This document shows, in pieces, positions 17,790 through 26,940 of a stretch of DNA of 64,000 nucleotides; the first letter of the stretch is position 1; each line of letters begins with the position of its first letter. The stretch covers positions 124,001 through 188,000 of the forward strand of contig NZ_VBSN01000071.1 in NCBI RefSeq assembly GCF_006149045.1. The letters are read 5' to 3'. The position numbers were made by a program, and so were the translations under genes. The notes beneath the pieces were generated by a model, which saw only the letters and a list, made by a program, of their open reading frames with translations, ran no database searches and was not told the DNA's origin. Source of the DNA: Dyadobacter flavalbus (GTDB lineage Bacteria > Bacteroidota > Bacteroidia > Cytophagales > Spirosomataceae).

Positions 17790-19225
17790 AATTGATACGC
17801 ACGTTTGGAAGAAACATAGGTTAATGCGCCGATGCCTGCTGCTACCCAAAGCAGGAGTGCGGCCAGACTGAGGCCGGCGGCAGAAAGGTTTTCACTGACA
17901 GGTACCGGCCGGAAAGTAAAGTCGGGTTGCTTCTGCCAGTTTTCTGCACTGACTTTCTGCTTGCTGTCGTTCTGGTATTTAATCTGTGTCAGATGGATTT
18001 CGTTGAGCTTTTTTGTTTTCTCAAACCTGTATTTTTCCGTCTGTTTTTGAAATGCCGTGAAACTGTCGAAGTCTGTACCGGAAAGGTTCATCGAAAGGTT
18101 GCGGATTGCCAGATAAGGATCAACAAATCCATGAATCGACGATACGGCGTTCTGTGATTTGTAAATGCCGATCAGATTATCAAAATGTTTGTTGAAAATC
18201 CCGGATGAAATCGTTTCCCCTTCCTGCATCACGAGTGCGCCGTAATTGACCGGAAGCGCAGCGATGGAATCCACGCCGTACTTCTTTAAGGTAGCAGCTT
18301 TCAATTGTAAAAAATGCGGGTCATCCGGATCATGCGAGTCACCCTGTTTGCTGACATCTGCCTCAATGGCCTGTTCAAAAGCAATTTTGTCCGGAGCCGT
18401 ATGCAAGCTGCTGCCGAGCGTCTGTGCGCTTTTCGGAATCACAATAAAAAACAGCATCCAGATGAGGACGAGTGCCATCAAGGCGTTTTTGGAAGATTTG
18501 CTCATGGCCGATACGGTTACAACCAGCATGGTAATGATCAGGAAGTAAAGGGCATACAAAATGGTCAGCAGCATGATGCGTAACAAAGCATCCGCGTTGA
18601 TTCCGCCCGCGATGAGCAGGTTCCCTGCAATCAGGCATAAAAGCAGCAGGGGTAAAAACAAAATCCAGACAACGCCTGTAATCCCGGCCGTTTTACCGAT
18701 AAGAATGTCCAGAAAGGATGCCCGCTGGCAAAGCATGATTTTAAGCACCCCGTTTTGTTTGAGCCCGGCTACGGTCTGAAAACCGATGAAAATGATGAAA
18801 AGCGGCACGAGCAGCTGCAATACCATGGCCATACTCAGTTCGCCAAACCGCAGCATGCCGTTGGAAAAACCAGCCTCGCTCATGTTTACGGTATTCTGCC
18901 TGTGCGCTTCCAGAAAGACTGCATTGCCCACGTAGCTGTCCAGACCGAAATCAAAAAAACTGAGCGGCGACTTTTCCCTGAAAACCATATAGCCGTAATG
19001 GGCCACCCGGTGCGGATGCCGGTCGGGCTGGTTCATCCACTGGTCATGTACCTGATGATGGGCCGTTTTTTGCTGATGATTGAATTTGCTGACATACTGC
19101 CAGCCTGTAAATGTTGCCAGCAGGCTTACAAAAAGTAAAACGGTAAATAGCGACAGCGGGATTTTACTCCGGAAGATGGAAGCCCATTCCTGGCGGGCAA
19201 TGATGGTGATAAAATTGAAATGCAT
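17786..19225 (-). CDS. ABC-2 permease with DUF3526-type region (first permease)
   Basis: A 479-residue membrane protein and first gene of the operon. An N-terminal helix (about 23-42) is followed by a large extracytoplasmic loop rich in His and Gln (HHQVHDQWMNQPDRHPHRVAH is spread over about 75-95), then a cluster of about five helices, a second loop and a C-terminal helix near 450-468. The motif DPYLAIRNLSMNLSGTD is the DUF3526 hallmark. It is a paralogue of the next gene in layout. The His-rich first loop could bind metal or a chelate, which would fit the siderophore receptor in the same operon (inference). Confidence 0.85.
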   Translation of the reverse strand: MHFNFITIIARQEWASIFRSKIPLSLFTVLLFVSLLATFTGWQYVSKFNHQQKTAHHQVHDQWMNQPDRHPHRVAHYGYMVFREKSPLSFFDFGLDSYVGNAVFLEAHRQNTVNMSEAGFSNGMLRFGELSMAMVLQLLVPLFIIFIGFQTVAGLKQNGVLKIMLCQRASFLDILIGKTAGITGVVWILFLPLLLLCLIAGNLLIAGGINADALLRIMLLTILYALYFLIITMLVVTVSAMSKSSKNALMALVLIWMLFFIVIPKSAQTLGSSLHTAPDKIAFEQAIEADVSKQGDSHDPDDPHFLQLKAATLKKYGVDSIAALPVNYGALVMQEGETISSGIFNKHFDNLIGIYKSQNAVSSIHGFVDPYLAIRNLSMNLSGTDFDSFTAFQKQTEKYRFEKTKKLNEIHLTQIKYQNDSKQKVSAENWQKQPDFTFRPVPVSENLSAAGLSLAALLLWVAAGIGALTYVSSKRAYQL

Positions 19226-19567
19226 CCTGTATGTAGGTTTGTCTTGCTTTTCGCAGTGACGATCGCCATGATGCCCTGAATTGTCGGTAGATCAGGATCA
19301 GGACGGCCAGTCAATGCAGGTATGTAAATGCAATAAGGTTGCAAATAACAAAACAAAAGCCAGTTTGCAACAAGGTTGCATAAAATTTTGGATGAATTTC
19401 TTTTTCAAAAAACGCTTTCGCAGCAAAAGGAAGGTGATATCAAAGACCAGCGAAGCATGCGGATGGCCACTTTGTAGTTGAAAAAGCAGCCATTGGTGGA
19501 AGCCTAAATTTCATTGATTTACAATGGCTTTGTAAAAGCGTTCTGCAATTGCTTCCTTACGACTGCA
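19226..19567. other. Intergenic region upstream of the ABC/TonB operon
   Basis: A 342-base gap between the end of the lycopene cyclase gene and the start of the ABC operon, both read leftwards. It holds the two palindromic 15-mers at 19329-19343 and 19366-19380 and should contain the operon promoter, although no clean TANNTTTG box was found. No coding sequence is evident. Confidence 0.7.
19329..19380. promoter_or_regulatory. Paired palindromic operator-like 15-mers
   Basis: Two copies of TGCAA(T/C)AAGGTTGCA lie at 19329-19343 and 19366-19380, 37 bases apart start to start (about 3.5 helical turns). The second is a perfect dyad (TGCAAC-AAG-GTTGCA); the first has one arm mismatch. They lie 104-155 bases upstream of the first permease ATG. 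Repetition, symmetry and position point to a dimeric repressor or activator site for the ABC/TonB operon. The regulator is unknown. Confidence 0.6.
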
Positions 19568-20734
19568 TCAGGAAATGATTTTGAAAAGGCTTTTGACAAA
19601 CGGGGCAATGAAGTGCTTGGCTTTCAGACTGAGCATTACCTTCAGGTCATCCTGAGCCGTACTTTCGGAATCCAGAAATGCAAAGATGTTTTTGGCGTCT
19701 ACATGCGTAAACAGATCACTGAATAGCTGGTGGCCGTGATATTCGTTATGATCCAGAACCTTCAGGATCGTACTGTCCAGCAATTTGTGCTTTTCATTGA
19801 TATTTTCGTTTCCGAAAAACGGATGCCCTTTTTTCCGGTACGATGCCAGTATTTTGGAAACCGTTTTCTGTGTATTCGTGAATGTATATCCCGACGAAGC
19901 CCTTGTATCGCCGCCGGCCGTCCCGATGTTCACGACATTCCCGTTTCTCCTGCTGAACCTGAAATCCGTCATGGGGATCACCCCGAATTCATGTTCAAGA
20001 ATCTGGTATTCCGTAATTCCGAGCACTTTGGCAAGATATTGTTCAATGGCCCGGTCATAGGCGCCATCTTCCAGCAGAGATTTGGAAAAAATCGTATACT
20101 CGACAAAAAGCCGATCCTGGGCAACAGGCAGCACATAAAAGAATGTGGTGCCGTTTTCCTGCGGTGTCCTGAAATCCATCAGGTACATTTCCGAAGGATT
20201 GCCGCTGAACTGCTTCGTCTGAATCATTTTTCCTTTGAAATGCTGTAAAAAGTACTGATCCCAAGGCTTCAGTTCCGGCTTGCTGTACATGGAATTAAAG
20301 ACATATTTCGCCTTGTAAGCAGCGTCCCGGGTCTGGACGATGCCTGCGTCAGGGGTGTTTTCTATAGACAGGATTTCGGCCTGAACGAACGTTACCCGCG
20401 GGCTTTGACGAAGAAAAGAAAGTACAAATTGATAGAAATCAATGCTCCGGATCATATGATAAGCATAGTTTCCGTTATTCAGCGGAATTTGCCTTCCTTC
20501 ATTGGTAAAAAAGGATAAGGCTTTCCATGAATGATAAAAGACGGGTTTGAAAGGCGATTCTTTGCTTTCGTCCTGCCAGAAGCACCATGTCCGGTCATTT
20601 TTGTTTTTTATGTCCTTATCGACAATGAGTATGTTTTCATTTTGCCATACGCCTTCACGGATCCCGCGATAGGCCAGACTGAGCCCGGCCATTCCGCTTC
20701 CGGCAAAAATTATATCAAAGTCTTTTGTCTCCAT
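19568..20734 (-). CDS. crtY: Lycopene cyclase (CrtY-type flavoprotein)
   Basis: A 388-residue member of the lycopene beta-cyclase family. The FAD-binding motif AGSGMAGLSLA opens the protein (10-20), DRTWCFW (about 48-54) is the family signature, and FGVIPMTDFR and NIGTAGGDTRASSGYTF further on fit the cyclase active site and second nucleotide-binding region. It would close the ends of lycopene to give beta- or gamma-carotene at the membrane. No other carotenoid gene (crtB, crtI, crtZ) is nearby, so the pathway must be completed elsewhere. It appears to be transcribed alone, 179 bases from the AraC gene behind it. Confidence 0.88.
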   Translation of the reverse strand: METKDFDIIFAGSGMAGLSLAYRGIREGVWQNENILIVDKDIKNKNDRTWCFWQDESKESPFKPVFYHSWKALSFFTNEGRQIPLNNGNYAYHMIRSIDFYQFVLSFLRQSPRVTFVQAEILSIENTPDAGIVQTRDAAYKAKYVFNSMYSKPELKPWDQYFLQHFKGKMIQTKQFSGNPSEMYLMDFRTPQENGTTFFYVLPVAQDRLFVEYTIFSKSLLEDGAYDRAIEQYLAKVLGITEYQILEHEFGVIPMTDFRFSRRNGNVVNIGTAGGDTRASSGYTFTNTQKTVSKILASYRKKGHPFFGNENINEKHKLLDSTILKVLDHNEYHGHQLFSDLFTHVDAKNIFAFLDSESTAQDDLKVMLSLKAKHFIAPFVKSLFKIIS

Positions 20735-20913
20735 AAGTGCTGTTGACCACCGGTAATAAAATGGCGCCGCAGCAAATATCCATGTTTTGGCCTAGATAAG
20801 CGATCCGGTTTCCTAATTATTGGTAATTTCTGCAAACCTTTAAAGCCGCTCACTTCCCGGTTGCCGGCTGCCGGTGCAGACCGGCTTATACAAAAACAAA
20901 TTTTAACGGCTCG

Positions 20914-21828
20914 TCAGGAGGCATTTGCACGTATGCGGGCCGGTTGCTGCCAGTTCCCGGGCGCGGTTTCCATGCTGTTTTCAGCCAGAAAAGTATTCCG
21001 GAAACCGGACGGCGATTCTCCTGTTTTGGCCAGAAATAATCTGCTGAAATAAGCCGGGTCATTATAACCCAGTTCATAGGCTACTTCCTTGGCAGTAAGG
21101 GATGTATGTACCAGCAGTCGTTTGGCTTCCAGGATGATGCGGTCTTTGATCACCTCATTGGGCTGGGGCAGACGCAGCCGGTTAAACTTGTGTGTAATGG
21201 TTTTCGGAGACATGCACAGCAAATCTGCATAATCCGCGACTGTATGTTTGGATTTGTAATGCTCTTCCACGAGGCGGGTAAACTTGCGGAAAAATTCCAG
21301 TTCGCTTTGCTGTTCGGTCACTGCGCTGTCCAGATGCTGTCTTTTCCAGGAACGCGTAGCCCTGATGAGCAACTGTTTGAGGTAGGTCCTGACCATTTCC
21401 TCCAGTGAGCTGTCGTTAAGCTCGAATTCCTGCAGCATTTCGGTGAGCAGGCCTCTGATAAAGGTTATTTCTGCTTCCGGAGCCTCTACTTTAGGCATGT
21501 TGTGGATGTTGTTGAACAGCAGTCCGTCGCAGGCAACCTCCTGGTCATGAATCTGGATACAGTAAAAGTCGCGGTTGTAGAAAATGAAATAGCCGCCTTC
21601 AGAACCCGATTCTTCAATTTTGAGGTACTGGTTGGGACTGATAAAAAAAAGTGCGGGCTGCCGGGTTTCGTAAACCGAGAAATCAACTCTGAGTTTGTAA
21701 CCCGCAGGCAAAAACAGAATCTTAATATACTGTTTGTAATCCGGCCCGTTGACGGCATCAGTCTGATCGTGACTTACATGCAGTAACCCGAACGTCTTCA
21801 ATTTACTCTCGAACAAATTTTTACGCAT
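20914..21828 (-). CDS. AraC-family transcriptional regulator
   Basis: A 304-residue regulator with a cupin-like N-terminal sensor half (about 1-160; motif YKLRVDFSVYETRQPALFF spread over 40-60) and a C-terminal double HTH (about 185-285) with VADYADLLCMSPKTITHKF and AKEVAYELGYNDPAYFSRLF. Regulators of this shape in Bacteroidota usually sit beside a short-chain dehydrogenase and a SnoaL-like protein, and remnants of exactly those two families lie directly upstream here. Its original target may thus have decayed. TAGATTTG at 21928-21935 on the minus strand is a possible -7 box. Confidence 0.88.
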   Translation of the reverse strand: MRKNLFESKLKTFGLLHVSHDQTDAVNGPDYKQYIKILFLPAGYKLRVDFSVYETRQPALFFISPNQYLKIEESGSEGGYFIFYNRDFYCIQIHDQEVACDGLLFNNIHNMPKVEAPEAEITFIRGLLTEMLQEFELNDSSLEEMVRTYLKQLLIRATRSWKRQHLDSAVTEQQSELEFFRKFTRLVEEHYKSKHTVADYADLLCMSPKTITHKFNRLRLPQPNEVIKDRIILEAKRLLVHTSLTAKEVAYELGYNDPAYFSRLFLAKTGESPSGFRNTFLAENSMETAPGNWQQPARIRANAS

Positions 21829-21947
21829 GATTGTATACGCATATCAATAGTGAATACGAAGCATAACTTGTAATGGTTTTGCAGGATGCTCGATTGTAAA
21901 GTACGCACCTGCGCGGAGCATTTCCTGCAAATCTAAGAAGGCTGTTT

Positions 21948-22271
21948 TTACCCTGAAATCCTTAGTGCGCGGATGAATGTATGGTTCGGTTCAAGGTAAT
22001 ACTGCATGATGGCAGGACTGCCTTCAAACGTGCCGGTGACTTCCGCCTTAAGCTTGGCCGTCTGGCCGGTCTGGGTAAAGTCAACTGGTTTCAACTGCAT
22101 GTGATACTTTTCAGTTGCCTGCTGGATTCATTGCTCGATTTAGGCTCTGCCCGTATAGGATGATCCTTCATCGGAAACGGTGGCTTGTTCTGTAAAGTAC
22201 GCAGCAAATGCGGAGCTGTCCAAATTGTTTTGCGCCTTTATCTGGCCTTCCATGTTGTCAGGAAGTTTCAT
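21948..22271 (-). pseudogene. SnoaL-like / NTF2-fold gene broken by two stop codons
   Basis: Reading left from the ATG at 22271, one frame of 108 codons ends in TAA at 21948-21950. It gives a protein that reads smoothly (MKLPDNMEGQIKAQNN..., DEGSSYTGRA, then IQQATEKYHMQL, GTFEGSPAIMQYYLE, ALRISG) except for a TAA about 44 codons in and a TGA four codons later. In the NTF2-like family the local pattern is GRAEIEQWIQ, so the stops fit GAA to TAA and TGG to TGA changes. The family covers small SnoaL-like cyclases and isomerases. Two substitutions and no frameshift point to fairly recent loss. Sequencing error is unlikely to produce both. Confidence 0.75.
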
Positions 22272-22335
22272 GATTTCTGATATCTGGTTACAAAAAATGG
22301 GTCCTTGTTTGAAAATACATCAGGTAAATGCGTAG

Positions 22336-22524
22336 CTATCCAGTGGGCATGGTTCCGCCGTCGATCACGTATTTTGCGTGCAACTTCATTCCACAGGCTT
22401 TTGCTGTGATCACCGTTGCACCGGCTTTCAGCAGGCGTTCGGCAATGGCTTTGCCGGTTCCTTTGCTGCCTCCGGTCACCAGCGCAATTTTGCCGGCCAG
22501 CTCGTTTTCAGTAGGAAGGTCCAT
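22336..22524 (-). pseudogene. Short-chain dehydrogenase remnant with deleted middle
   Basis: From about 22524 the minus strand encodes a typical SDR start (ENELAGKIALVTGG, SKGTGKAIAERLLKAGATVI, with the TGGSKGTG cofactor motif) and then jumps, after about 40 residues, to KYVIDGGTMPTG and a stop, which is the usual SDR C-terminus. About 200 residues, including the Ser-Tyr-Lys catalytic part, are missing, so the product cannot be active. The junction stays in frame. Together with the neighbouring broken SnoaL-like gene it marks a decayed two-gene unit upstream of an AraC regulator. Confidence 0.75.
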
Positions 22525-22680
22525 ATACTTTACGGGTTTGTTCAGGACAAATTTCGGCAGTATGCCGGGTACTGACAAGTAGGGATTTACGATTCGGATA
22601 GGGATAAATTTATTCCTGTTGAATCGGCAAAGGCGTATGGCAATATTTGTATTCCCGTTGAATGTTTTTTTCAAATGCAC

Positions 22681-23013
22681 CCAATGTGCGGTTCTGATGT
22701 CTTTTCATAATGTTTTTTATGATTCATGATAACGGGTGCGGACACATAACCGCTTTCCCCTGAACTGACTGCAAAATTGGAAGGCTGGAAGACAGGAGAG
22801 AATGAACAAAAGTTGAACAGTCATGTACATTTCGCCATTTGTGCCTTTTTCGTATCCATGCACGTCAGCACAGCGTCAGGGAAAAATGTACAAGGTGCTT
22901 TGCCTTTTATCCATTCTTTTCTGCTGCTCCTGATGCCAACTTTGCAATGTCAAATCAAGCACAACCAGCTAGCTGTTAGCTGTCTATCCTTTAAACTTAA
23001 ACTTGCTGTTCAC
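22681..23013. other. Intergenic region upstream of the alpha/beta hydrolase
   Basis: A 333-base gap between the SDR remnant and the hydrolase start. The hydrolase frame is open from 22777, but residues before the ATG at 23014 do not resemble a protein and the ATG is followed by a good signal peptide. No promoter box or hairpin stands out. Confidence 0.5.
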
Positions 23014-23919
23014 ATGAAAACAATTGCACTGACCATCGGATTGCTCCTGACATTGATCCAAAGCCAATCTGTATTTGCCCAGACGCGCAAACCCGCATCA
23101 TCAGGAAGAGAAGAGTACATTGAAGTAGAAAAGAACGTTAAGCTCCATGTTGTAGACCTGGGCGAAGGCCAGCCCGTTGTACTTATCCACGGATGGCCGC
23201 TAAACAATGCAATGTATGAGTATCAGTACCAGTATCTGGTTGATAAAGGTTTCAGGGTAATCGGCATTTCCCTTCGTGGCTTTGGCAAATCCGACAGACC
23301 TTACGGGAAATACGATTTTGATACATTTTCAGATGATATCAAAGTCGTGCTGGAAAAACTGAAGATCGAGCATGCCGTCCTGGGAGGCTTTTCCATGGGC
23401 AGCGCCGTAACGATCCATTACGTGACCAAATACAACGGAGCGCATGTCGGCAAGCTCGCATTGTTCGGCTCTTCGGGCCCGTCGTGGAAACAACGGGAAG
23501 GTTATCCGTACGGCATATCGGATCAGGACGCAGATGCGCTGATCCTGCAGACCAAGACCAACAGACAGCAATTGGTTGCCGGTTTTGGAAAAGGGTTTGC
23601 CGGCCAGGAGGGCGGATTGTCCCCGGAAGCAATCAAATGGCTTGAAAACATCAATCTGGATGCGTCACCTTACGCAACTACCCAATCGATTACGGCACTG
23701 CGCGACCTTGACCTGCGTCCGCAGCTGGCAAAAATCAAAATGCCCGTCGCCATATTCCATGGTGTAAATGACAAATTATGTGACTTCACTCAGGCGGAAC
23801 AATTGCATAAAGCCATTCCGGGCTCGTACCTCGTAAGATTTGAAAAAGGCGGTCATGCATTGTTTCTGGAGGAAATGGATAAATTCAACTCCGAACTCGA
23901 AAAGTTTGCAAGAAAATAA
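23014..23919 (+). CDS. Secreted alpha/beta hydrolase (haloperoxidase/arylesterase-like)
   Basis: A 301-residue hydrolase with a signal peptide ending near VFAQ (residue 23). The fold markers are LIHGWPLN (oxyanion region, 57-64), nucleophile Ser127 in GGFSMGS, acid Asp253 (HGVNDKL) and His281 (GGHALFLEE). The HGWPLN and RGFGKSDRP patterns resemble cofactor-free haloperoxidases and arylesterases. The start was moved from an upstream frame opening to the ATG at 23014 because the signal peptide begins there. It stands alone and is followed by a hairpin at 23933. The natural substrate is unknown. Confidence 0.85.
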   Translation: MKTIALTIGLLLTLIQSQSVFAQTRKPASSGREEYIEVEKNVKLHVVDLGEGQPVVLIHGWPLNNAMYEYQYQYLVDKGFRVIGISLRGFGKSDRPYGKYDFDTFSDDIKVVLEKLKIEHAVLGGFSMGSAVTIHYVTKYNGAHVGKLALFGSSGPSWKQREGYPYGISDQDADALILQTKTNRQQLVAGFGKGFAGQEGGLSPEAIKWLENINLDASPYATTQSITALRDLDLRPQLAKIKMPVAIFHGVNDKLCDFTQAEQLHKAIPGSYLVRFEKGGHALFLEEMDKFNSELEKFARK

Positions 23920-24262
23920 GTGTTGTTCAAAACCTGTGAAGCTGCCAAACAGTTTCACAGGGACGCTTTTTATCGGTTGAACAGGAAATGCTTTCAGTAC
24001 TCTCCATGTAGTTTTGTCAATACACGCACCATGCCGTCCGAAGGCAGGCTGTTATCCGCGCCGGTAAATACAAAAAGGAAGAGCAGTTGCTGATAAGAGT
24101 ACTGCCTGGAATATTGTCCGCAAGAAAGTACTGCTGTTCATTTTCGAACATTGTCAGAAGCAGTAACCTGGCCATACGCGCTGCAAAGCTGTATTTCAAA
24201 TCTGGCACTTGGTTTTATACTATTATCAATTTGCTGATAAAGCCAACCTTTAAAAACCTGAT
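23920..24262. other. Intergenic region between hydrolase and permease
   Basis: A 343-base gap. Apart from the terminator-like hairpin at 23933-23971 it shows only AT-rich sequence before the permease ATG at 24263. Short frames here (for example 24017-24208 on the minus strand) have no protein-like composition. Confidence 0.5.
23933..23971 (+). terminator. Rho-independent-type terminator after the hydrolase
   Basis: CCTGTGAA and TTCACAGG form an 8-bp stem around a 13-base loop, followed after GACGC by five T. It starts 14 bases past the hydrolase stop. Confidence 0.55.
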
Positions 24263-26713
24263 ATGATTCGGAATTACTTCAAAATCGCCATGCGCAGTAT
24301 GTGGAAAAGCAGAACTTTTTCGCTTGTGAATCTGACCGGCCTTGTTACCGGCATTACAGCCTGCCTGCTGATTCTTCAATATGTGAGCTTTGAGCTGAGT
24401 TTTGATCAGTTTCATCAGGACGGATCGCGCATTTACCGCATTGCAAATGATCGATTTCAGCAGGGCAGGCTTGTGCAGCATGGTACCATTACTTATCCGG
24501 CAGTCGGTCCGGCCATGCTTCGTGACTTCAGTGAAGTTGAAAGCGTAACGACGCTGGGCAATGCGGGTACTTTCAATCTTCAGAAAGACAACCGGATTTT
24601 TCAGGAAAAGGCAATTTATGCAGACCCGCAGTTTCTGTCCATGTTCACTTTTCCATTGCTTGCCGGCGATGCGAGAACGGCACTCCAAGCGCCACGCTCC
24701 ATTGTGATTTCCGAAAGCAATGCAAAAAAAATCTTTAACGTTTCCGCTCCGGATTATGCCGGTTTGATCGGCAAGACCTTGAAAGTGGACACCGATAACG
24801 AGCCATATCAGATCACGGCCGTAATGAAAGATTTTCCGGCAGCTTCGCACCTGGAATTCGGCGCTTTGATGTCTTATGAAACGCTGGCGAAAACCTGGGG
24901 CGAATGGGTAAAGACCAGCTTTGAAAATTCGGATATGTGGCATTATGTCAAACTCCGGCCCGGCGCGGATGTGGCGGCACTGGAACGGAAACTTCCGGCT
25001 TTCAGCCGCCGCCATTTCAAAGGCGACAAGGTTTCGGGCAGTGTTGAAGAATTTAGTCTGCAGCCGCTGTACCGCGCACATCTTTTCTCGGATTTCGAAT
25101 ATGAAATCGGCAGGATCAATAACGGAAAGGCAGTCTGGTCGATGCTTGTCATTGCTGCTTTCATTCTGGTTATCGCATGGATCAATTACATGAATCTGTC
25201 TACGGCCCGCTCGCTTGAACGTGCACGGGAAGTAGGGGTCCGGAAAGTGGCCGGGGCTACTTCTTCGCAGCTCATCTGGCAGTTTATGTCCGAATCCATC
25301 CTGCTTAACCTCATTGCTGCAGTACTGGCCGTGGTGCTGACGATCCTCTTGCAGCCGACGCTCAATCAGCTTATCGGTAAGCCTCTGTCGTTGTCATTGC
25401 TTGCGGGAGCGGGATTTGGCGGCCATTATCTGCCGGCCTTTCTTGCAGTCGTTTTCGCAGCGGGCATTCTGCTTTCCGGCTTTTATCCGGCCTTTGCATT
25501 ATCGGGTTTCAAAGCGATCCAGGTTTTGAAAGGAACATTTAAAAGATCGTCGCAAGGAATCTGGGTGCGGCAATCGCTCGTGGTCTTTCAGTATACTGCT
25601 TCCATTATCCTGATCGTCGGAACGTTCATTGTTTTCCGGCAGCTGAAATTCATGCGTGAAGAAAAACTCGGCTTCAATATGGATCAGGTTCTGGTTGTGC
25701 GCGGGCCGGAGCTCACGCGCTGGGATTCAACGGCCATTGACCGTATCAATGCATTCAAAACGGAGCTGGAACGCATTCCGGCCGTGCAGCAGGCGAGCGC
25801 ATCCGGCAACATCTTCGGCAACCGGCTGGGCCGCAGCTTTAATATCAAACGTGTGGGTTCCAGTGAAGAACAAGGCGTGACCTTCAGTACGATGGCCGTG
25901 GATCTTGATTTTTTTGAAACCTATAAAATTAAAAAACTGGCAGGCCGCAACTTCCTGTCCACGGATTCAAATGTCGATGGCAGTAAAGTGAAGCATACAA
26001 TCCTGAATCTGGCTGCTGCCAAACTGCTCGGATTCCGAAGTGCAGACGAGGCAGTGAACCAGAAATATGTTGTGAACGGCAGAGAATGGGAAATTGTGGG
26101 CGTTGTCAGTGATTTTCACCAGCAATCGCTGAAGCATGCCATTGAGCCGATTGTTTTTGCTCCGTTTTACTCCATGGGCGGTTTCTTTTCCATGAAAATG
26201 AATGCGCCTGAGGCAGATGAAACCGTCAAACAGGTGAAGCAGAAATATGACGCCTTTTTTCCCGGCAACAATTTCAATTACTTTTTCATGGACCACAAGT
26301 TCAACGAGCAGTATGAAAATGACCGTGTTTTCGGGCAGGTTTCAACCTTCTTTTCGATGCTGGCTGTCCTGATTGCTTCACTGGGCATATTTGGTTTGTC
26401 GTCCTACACCATTGCACAGCGCACGAAGGAAATCGGGGTACGCAAGGTACTGGGCGCTACGGTAGGAAGTATTGTCGCCATGCTGTCTCAGGATTTTATC
26501 AAACTGGTGCTGATTGCCATTGTCATTGGCTCGCCCGTGGCCTGGTACATAACCCGGCAGTGGCTGAATGATTTTGCCTACAAGATCGAAATGGAGTGGT
26601 GGATGTTTGCAATGGCCGGCATGGTTGCAGTCATACTGGCCTTTGTCACTGTCAGTTCTCAGGCCATAAAAGCCGCATTGACGAACCCCGCAAAGACATT
26701 GAAATCGGAGTAA
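24263..26713 (+). CDS. MacB-like ABC transporter permease (two FtsX domains)
   Basis: An 816-residue permease of the Bacteroidota type that fuses two FtsX modules. Helix 1 (about 20-42) anchors a MacB periplasmic core domain (about 60-245), three helices follow (about 290-400), then a short helix near 435, a second MacB core (about 450-660) and three C-terminal helices (about 680-800). The motif ERAREVGVRKVAGATSSQLIWQF in the first half and QRTKEIGVRKVLGATVGSIVAML in the second are the cytoplasmic coupling segments. No ATPase gene is next to it, so its partner must be encoded elsewhere. It may export peptides, antibiotics or lipoproteins, or act in mechanotransmission; the substrate is unknown. 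Confidence 0.88.
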   Translation: MIRNYFKIAMRSMWKSRTFSLVNLTGLVTGITACLLILQYVSFELSFDQFHQDGSRIYRIANDRFQQGRLVQHGTITYPAVGPAMLRDFSEVESVTTLGNAGTFNLQKDNRIFQEKAIYADPQFLSMFTFPLLAGDARTALQAPRSIVISESNAKKIFNVSAPDYAGLIGKTLKVDTDNEPYQITAVMKDFPAASHLEFGALMSYETLAKTWGEWVKTSFENSDMWHYVKLRPGADVAALERKLPAFSRRHFKGDKVSGSVEEFSLQPLYRAHLFSDFEYEIGRINNGKAVWSMLVIAAFILVIAWINYMNLSTARSLERAREVGVRKVAGATSSQLIWQFMSESILLNLIAAVLAVVLTILLQPTLNQLIGKPLSLSLLAGAGFGGHYLPAFLAVVFAAGILLSGFYPAFALSGFKAIQVLKGTFKRSSQGIWVRQSLVVFQYTASIILIVGTFIVFRQLKFMREEKLGFNMDQVLVVRGPELTRWDSTAIDRINAFKTELERIPAVQQASASGNIFGNRLGRSFNIKRVGSSEEQGVTFSTMAVDLDFFETYKIKKLAGRNFLSTDSNVDGSKVKHTILNLAAAKLLGFRSADEAVNQKYVVNGREWEIVGVVSDFHQQSLKHAIEPIVFAPFYSMGGFFSMKMNAPEADETVKQVKQKYDAFFPGNNFNYFFMDHKFNEQYENDRVFGQVSTFFSMLAVLIASLGIFGLSSYTIAQRTKEIGVRKVLGATVGSIVAMLSQDFIKLVLIAIVIGSPVAWYITRQWLNDFAYKIEMEWWMFAMAGMVAVILAFVTVSSQAIKAALTNPAKTLKSE

Positions 26714-26940
26714 ATTACAACCAGCAAGTTTGATGAGCAGCAGCAAGGACACAAAATACCTGATCAGATTCAAATTGTTCTGCGGTAAGTCTCTGCTTCA
26801 AAGCACGACTAGGATTCGGACAATTATATGATTCTGGATTATATCCGTCCTTTTTGTCCGGTATGTCAAACATCTTTATTTTATGACAACCTTTTGACGT
26901 CATTTATTGTCACCGGAAAGCATCTATTTCATCCGAACCT

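Noticed and set aside
26715..26903. Minus-strand 62-codon frame upstream of the 282-residue lipoprotein
   Set aside because: No homology that I recognise and no signal or start context; it overlaps the end of the permease gene's downstream region by chance.
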